The notes beneath the pieces are model-generated. The model was not told the origin of the DNA, ran no database searches, and saw only the letters and a list, made by a program, of their open reading frames with translations. A stretch of DNA of 64,000 bases from Lachnospiraceae bacterium OM04-12BH (lineage in GTDB: Bacteria; Bacillota; Clostridia; Lachnospirales; Lachnospiraceae): positions 1-64,000 of the forward strand of contig QULQ01000004.1 of assembly GCA_003490145.1 (NCBI GenBank), written 5' to 3'. A program made the position numbers and the translations under genes. Positions within the stretch are counted from its first letter, which is position 1. Every line of letters starts with the position of its first letter. This document shows, one piece after another, positions 60,547 to 64,000 of the stretch.

Positions 60547-62274
60547 ATGAAAAATAAGACCTTTAACCGGCAGAAGATCGTTACAGTTTTCTTTGCCTGC
60601 CTGTTTATCTTTCTGCTGCTGCTTGGCAGGCTGACCTGGCTGATGGTGGCGGATTCCGTTTATTATACAGAAAAAGCAAGAGAGCTTCATGAAAGGGAAA
60701 GAAGCATCAAGGCGGCGAGGGGAAGGATTCTGGATGCTGGTGGAAAGGTCATTGCGGACAATAAAACAGTGTGCACCATTTCTGTGATCCACAGTCAGAT
60801 CACAGATCCTGAAAAGGTGATAGAAGTACTTTCGAGAGAACTGGAGCTGTCTGCTGATTTTGTCAGAAAGCGCGTGGAAAAATATTCCTCCATAGAGAGG
60901 ATTAAAAGCAATGTAGATAAGGAACTGGGCGACCGCATCCGGGAATATGACCTTGATGGTGTGAAGGTGGATGAAGATTATAAGAGATATTATCCATATG
61001 GAAAGCTGGCATCCAAGGTGCTTGGCTTTACAGGAGGGGACAATCAGGGGATCATCGGACTTGAAGTAAAATATGAAGACTATCTGAAGGGAACTGACGG
61101 CACGATCCTGACAGTAACGGATGCAGGTGGTGTGGAGATCGAAGAAGCCGGGGAAAACAGAGTAGAGCCGGTGGATGGAAATGATCTTTATATCAGTCTT
61201 GATATGAATATTCAGAGTTATGCAGACCAGCTTGCCAGACAGGTGATGGAAACAAAGGAAGCTGACAGGGTATCGATCCTTGTGATGAATCCGAAGAACG
61301 GTGAGATCCTTGCCATGGCAGATGTGCCGGAATTTGACTTAAATAATCCTTATGAGATTGGAGAGGAGTATGGAAGTGTATCAGAGGAAAAAAAGCAGGA
61401 GATCCTGAATGGAATCTGGCGGAATGGCTGTATTAATGATACTTATGAACCCGGTTCCACCTTCAAGGTCATCACCGCTGCGGCAGGGCTGGAGGAAGGG
61501 GCAGTAACGGTGGAGGATACCTTTTTCTGCCCTGGTTATATTATGGTAGAGGATCGGAGGATCAGATGTCATAAGACGACCGGTCACGGATCAGAAACGT
61601 TCGTTGATGGGACAAAAAACAGTTGTAATCCCGTTTTTATTACGGTGGGTCTAAGAATCGGTGTAGACCGTTATTATCACTATTTTAAACAGTTTGGACT
61701 ATTGCAGAAAACGGGTATCGATCTGCCGGGAGAGGCAGGGACGATCATGCACAAAAAGGAGGATATGAAAGCTGTGGAACTGGCTACCGTATCCTTTGGA
61801 CAGTCTTTTCAGATCACACCGATCCAGCTTGCCACAACGGTGAGCAGCATTGTAAATGGAGGAAACCGGATCACGCCTCATTTCGGGGTGCGCAGCATGA
61901 ATAAAGATAAGACACAAATAAAGAATTTCTCCTATCCGGTGACGGAACATATAGTTTCAGAAGAAACCTCAGCTACAATGCGGATGATCCTGGAACAGGT
62001 GGTGGAGAGTGGCTCTGGTAAGAACGGTTATGTGGAAGGAGCAAGAGTCGGCGGTAAAACGGCAACCAGCCAGACACTGCCTAGAGGAAGCGGGAGATAT
62101 ATTGCATCTTTTCTTGGCTTTGCACCGGCAGATGATCCTGAGGTGCTTGCGCTTGCCATCATCCATAATCCACAGGGAGTCTATTATGGCGGACAGATCG
62201 CAGCACCGGTGGTCAGGCAGCTTTTTGAAAATATTCTTCCTTATTTGGGGAAAATGGATTATAATAATCCGTAA
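60547..62274 (+). CDS. Second class B penicillin-binding protein (SpoVD/FtsI-like)
   Basis: The ATG at 60547 has GAGG 9 nt upstream; an ATG at 60532 has none. The 575-residue protein has a transmembrane helix (about 12-32), a dimerisation domain (RGRILDAGGKVIAD from about 57) and a transpeptidase domain with S-T-F-K in YEPGSTFKVI (about 304) and SCN (NSCNPVF). The third motif is K-T-A (GGKTATSQTLPRG, 62056-62064) where class B PBPs normally have K-T-G. It lacks PASTA domains. Likely a sporulation or division transpeptidase; role unproven. Confidence 0.9.
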   Translation: MKNKTFNRQKIVTVFFACLFIFLLLLGRLTWLMVADSVYYTEKARELHERERSIKAARGRILDAGGKVIADNKTVCTISVIHSQITDPEKVIEVLSRELELSADFVRKRVEKYSSIERIKSNVDKELGDRIREYDLDGVKVDEDYKRYYPYGKLASKVLGFTGGDNQGIIGLEVKYEDYLKGTDGTILTVTDAGGVEIEEAGENRVEPVDGNDLYISLDMNIQSYADQLARQVMETKEADRVSILVMNPKNGEILAMADVPEFDLNNPYEIGEEYGSVSEEKKQEILNGIWRNGCINDTYEPGSTFKVITAAAGLEEGAVTVEDTFFCPGYIMVEDRRIRCHKTTGHGSETFVDGTKNSCNPVFITVGLRIGVDRYYHYFKQFGLLQKTGIDLPGEAGTIMHKKEDMKAVELATVSFGQSFQITPIQLATTVSSIVNGGNRITPHFGVRSMNKDKTQIKNFSYPVTEHIVSEETSATMRMILEQVVESGSGKNGYVEGARVGGKTATSQTLPRGSGRYIASFLGFAPADDPEVLALAIIHNPQGVYYGGQIAAPVVRQLFENILPYLGKMDYNNP

Positions 62275-62305
62275 TGGACAGGAACAGAAAAGAAAGGAAA
62301 TGAAA

Positions 62306-63667
62306 ATGGAGTTACAGGATAAAGAGGTTCTTGTGATTGGAACCGGTATCAGTGGAATTGGTGCAGCCAGGCTGCTTTTACAGGTTGGGGCCAGACCTGT
62401 TTTGTTTGACGGAAATGATAAACTGGATATAGCAGAGATCAGAAAGAAGCTGGAAGGAGTAGAAGGAATCCGGATCGTGCTCGGAGAAGTGCCGGAGGAG
62501 ATGAAGGAAAAGATAGATCTTCTGGTGATCAGCCCCGGAGTTCCCATTGATTCCCCTCTGGTGGAAGAATTTCAAAAGAAAAATGTACCGGTGATCGGTG
62601 AGATCGAGCTGGCAAGTCAGTTTGCCAAAGGAAAGATCGTTGCCATTACAGGCACAAATGGTAAGACGACCACAACGACCCTGACAGGGGATATTATGAA
62701 GGCATATTATGATTCTGTATTTGTAGTGGGAAATATCGGAAATCCCTTTACCACAGAGGTGCTTTCTACGACAGAGAAATCTGTGACAGTAGCAGAGATC
62801 AGCAGCTTCCAGCTGGAAACGACAAAGACCTTTGCACCGGAGGTGTCAGCAATCCTGAACATTACACCGGATCACCTGAACAGACACCATACCATGGAAT
62901 GCTATGTGGAGACTAAAGAGAAGATAGCCATGAACCAGACAAAGGATCAGGTCTGTGTGCTGAACTATGAGGATGGTTATACCAGAGCCTTTGGTGAAAA
63001 ATGTCCGGCAAAGGTGGTTTATTTTTCATCCAGAAGAGAACTCCCGGAAGGCATTTACCTGAAAGGGGAGGATATTTATCTTAAAGAAAACGGAGCAGAA
63101 GAGAAGCTTCTGAATATCCATGAGCTGAACCTTGTGGGGATCTGTAATGTGGAAAATGTCATGGCAGCGATTGTGATCAGCCGTGCCATGAAGGTTCCCA
63201 TGGATGTGATACTGGATATCGTAAGAAATTTCCATGCAGTGGAGCACCGGATCGAATTCGTGGCAGCCAAAGAAGGCGTAGATTATTATAACGATTCCAA
63301 GGGAACCAATCCGGATGCGGCCATTCAGGGAATCCGTGCCATGACAAAGCCAACAGTGCTGATCGGCGGCGGCTATGATAAACAGAGCGAATACGATGAA
63401 TGGATCGAGGCCTTTGACGGTAAAGTCAAGGCACTTGTCCTGATCGGTCAGACAAGAGATAAGATCGCAGCGTGTGCAAAGAAACACGGCGTGGAGAATA
63501 TCATTCTGGCTGATACCTTTGAGGAGGCATTTGAGGTTTGCAGACAACAGGCAGAGCCGGGAGATGCTGTGCTGCTGTCCCCTGCCTGCGCAAGCTGGGG
63601 TATGTTCCCCAATTATGAGGTAAGAGGTAAGATTTTTAAAGAGCTTGTGAATAAAATAGGAGAATAA
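62306..63667 (+). CDS. murD: UDP-N-acetylmuramoylalanine--D-glutamate ligase
   Basis: The ATG at 62306 is 8 nt after AAAGGA; the ATG at 62300 is too close and the longer frame runs into the PBP gene. The 453-residue ligase adds D-Glu to UDP-MurNAc-Ala. Motifs: VLVIGTGISGIGAARLL (UMP-binding), AITGTNGKTTTTTLTG (ATP loop, about 112-127), AEISSFQLE, NITPDHLNRH, NDSKGTNPDA and LSPACASWGMF. It follows the second PBP by 31 nt, with no mraY between them. Confidence 0.95.
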   Translation: MELQDKEVLVIGTGISGIGAARLLLQVGARPVLFDGNDKLDIAEIRKKLEGVEGIRIVLGEVPEEMKEKIDLLVISPGVPIDSPLVEEFQKKNVPVIGEIELASQFAKGKIVAITGTNGKTTTTTLTGDIMKAYYDSVFVVGNIGNPFTTEVLSTTEKSVTVAEISSFQLETTKTFAPEVSAILNITPDHLNRHHTMECYVETKEKIAMNQTKDQVCVLNYEDGYTRAFGEKCPAKVVYFSSRRELPEGIYLKGEDIYLKENGAEEKLLNIHELNLVGICNVENVMAAIVISRAMKVPMDVILDIVRNFHAVEHRIEFVAAKEGVDYYNDSKGTNPDAAIQGIRAMTKPTVLIGGGYDKQSEYDEWIEAFDGKVKALVLIGQTRDKIAACAKKHGVENIILADTFEEAFEVCRQQAEPGDAVLLSPACASWGMFPNYEVRGKIFKELVNKIGE

Positions 63668-63672
63668 GCTAA

Positions 63673-64000
63673 GTGGCAGATAGAAACGCTGGAAGAAGAA
63701 AAAAAGGGCAGCAGGAATCATTTTTTGATTATACACTGTTGTTTATAGTGCTGTTTTTGCTGGGCTTTGGTCTGATCATGCTGTATTCTACCAGTTCCTA
63801 CGAGGCCAACATGGACTTTGGGGATTCCGCCTATTATCTGAAAAAGCAGCTTGTGGCAACGCTCATGGGACTGGTTCTGATGGTAATTGTTGCCAGTATT
63901 CCCTACCATTTCTGGGAACGGTTTGCTACCCTTGGCTATCTGGTGTCAGCATTTATGATCCTGCTGGTACTGACGCCCCTTGGCTACGAGGCAAACGGTG
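63673..64000 (+). CDS. ftsW: FtsW/SEDS peptidoglycan polymerase (partial, cut by window end)
   Basis: A GTG at 63673, 5 nt after murD's stop, opens a frame that is still open at the window edge (109 residues seen). It has a basic cytoplasmic start (ADRNAGRRKKGQQES), FDYTLLFIVLFLLGFGLIMLYSTSSYEA as the first SEDS helix with its conserved YSTSS, and KKQLVATLMGLVLMVIVASIPYHFWERF as the next, the usual FtsW beginning. It polymerises septal glycan with the class B PBP. Confidence 0.9.
   Translation, partial: MADRNAGRRKKGQQESFFDYTLLFIVLFLLGFGLIMLYSTSSYEANMDFGDSAYYLKKQLVATLMGLVLMVIVASIPYHFWERFATLGYLVSAFMILLVLTPLGYEANG

Noticed and set aside
1..64000. tRNA, rRNA or CRISPR loci
   Set aside because: I read the intergenic stretches on both strands and found no cloverleaf-like or repeat-spacer pattern; a tRNA scan would be needed to exclude them fully.

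Overview
The window looks like a chromosome segment of a Gram-positive gut Clostridia, most likely a Lachnospiraceae (Blautia/Ruminococcus-like). Reasons: consensus sigma-A promoters and AAGGAG-type ribosome binding sites; a SCIFF peptide with its radical-SAM maturase next to a fused SecDF; a pyrophosphate-dependent phosphofructokinase; a Firmicutes-type fmt-rsmB-rlmN-PP2C-PASTA kinase-rsgA block; a DUF3793-flavodoxin pair; and two penicillin-binding proteins in the division cluster. The genus is inference. No tRNA, rRNA, CRISPR array or complete insertion sequence was seen.

Layout. 1-3950 is a graveyard of integrative-element debris: truncated or internally deleted genes (AlbA-type regulator, a secreted-type protein, an SPFH protein, a VirB4-like C-terminus) around one intact gene, a PBECR4-fold putative nuclease. 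That gene is preceded by its own promoter, a structured untranslated RNA and an intrinsic terminator. 4138-10565 holds a PepSY lipoprotein, a chemotaxis receptor, a zinc-ribbon/Tim44-like membrane protein and an AAA-ATPase/PD-(D/E)XK protein. 10583-17175 holds pfp, a DegV protein, a VanZ-like protein, a MATE exporter, a TIGR04086 protein and a CBS-domain transporter. 17159-36569 is core genome: scfA-scfB-secDF, recJ, a PfkB kinase, and the murE-priA-def-fmt-yugP-rsmB-rlmN-stp-prkC-rsgA run. 36570-37847 is a DUF3793-flavodoxin unit behind paired operator-like inverted repeats.

38073-50059 is an AT-richer catabolic/transport island: cutC, an aldo/keto reductase remnant, a PucR regulator, and, divergent from it, a class III aminotransferase, a broken iron alcohol dehydrogenase, a family 5 solute-binding protein with two permeases and a fused double ATPase, a DMT exporter, a serine hydrolase and a VOC protein. 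The set suggests PucR-controlled uptake and transamination of an amino compound; the substrate is unknown. 50097-54771 is a second mobile-element remnant: a GC-rich AAA/DUF4143 ATPase, two tandem copies of a Hol-Tox-like type I toxin/antisense-RNA cassette (28-residue toxins too short for ordinary ORF calling), a truncated HNH nuclease, a self-regulated-looking HTH protein, an excisionase, and an integrase that has lost catalytic residues.

54887-64000 returns to core genome: ychF, then the division/cell-wall cluster mraZ-rsmH-ftsL-pbp-pbp-murD-ftsW (cut by the window edge). Five 10-bp GTGG repeats precede mraZ. mraY and murF are absent from their usual place, and murE lies about 30 kb upstream.

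Most interesting candidates: the RNA-terminator-nuclease arrangement at 2721-3564, which resembles a type III toxin-antitoxin layout with an unusual toxin family; the duplicated type I toxin cassettes; the twin-operator short transcript before the flavodoxin unit; and the second PBP, which has KTA in place of KTG and its ribosome binding site inside an inverted repeat.
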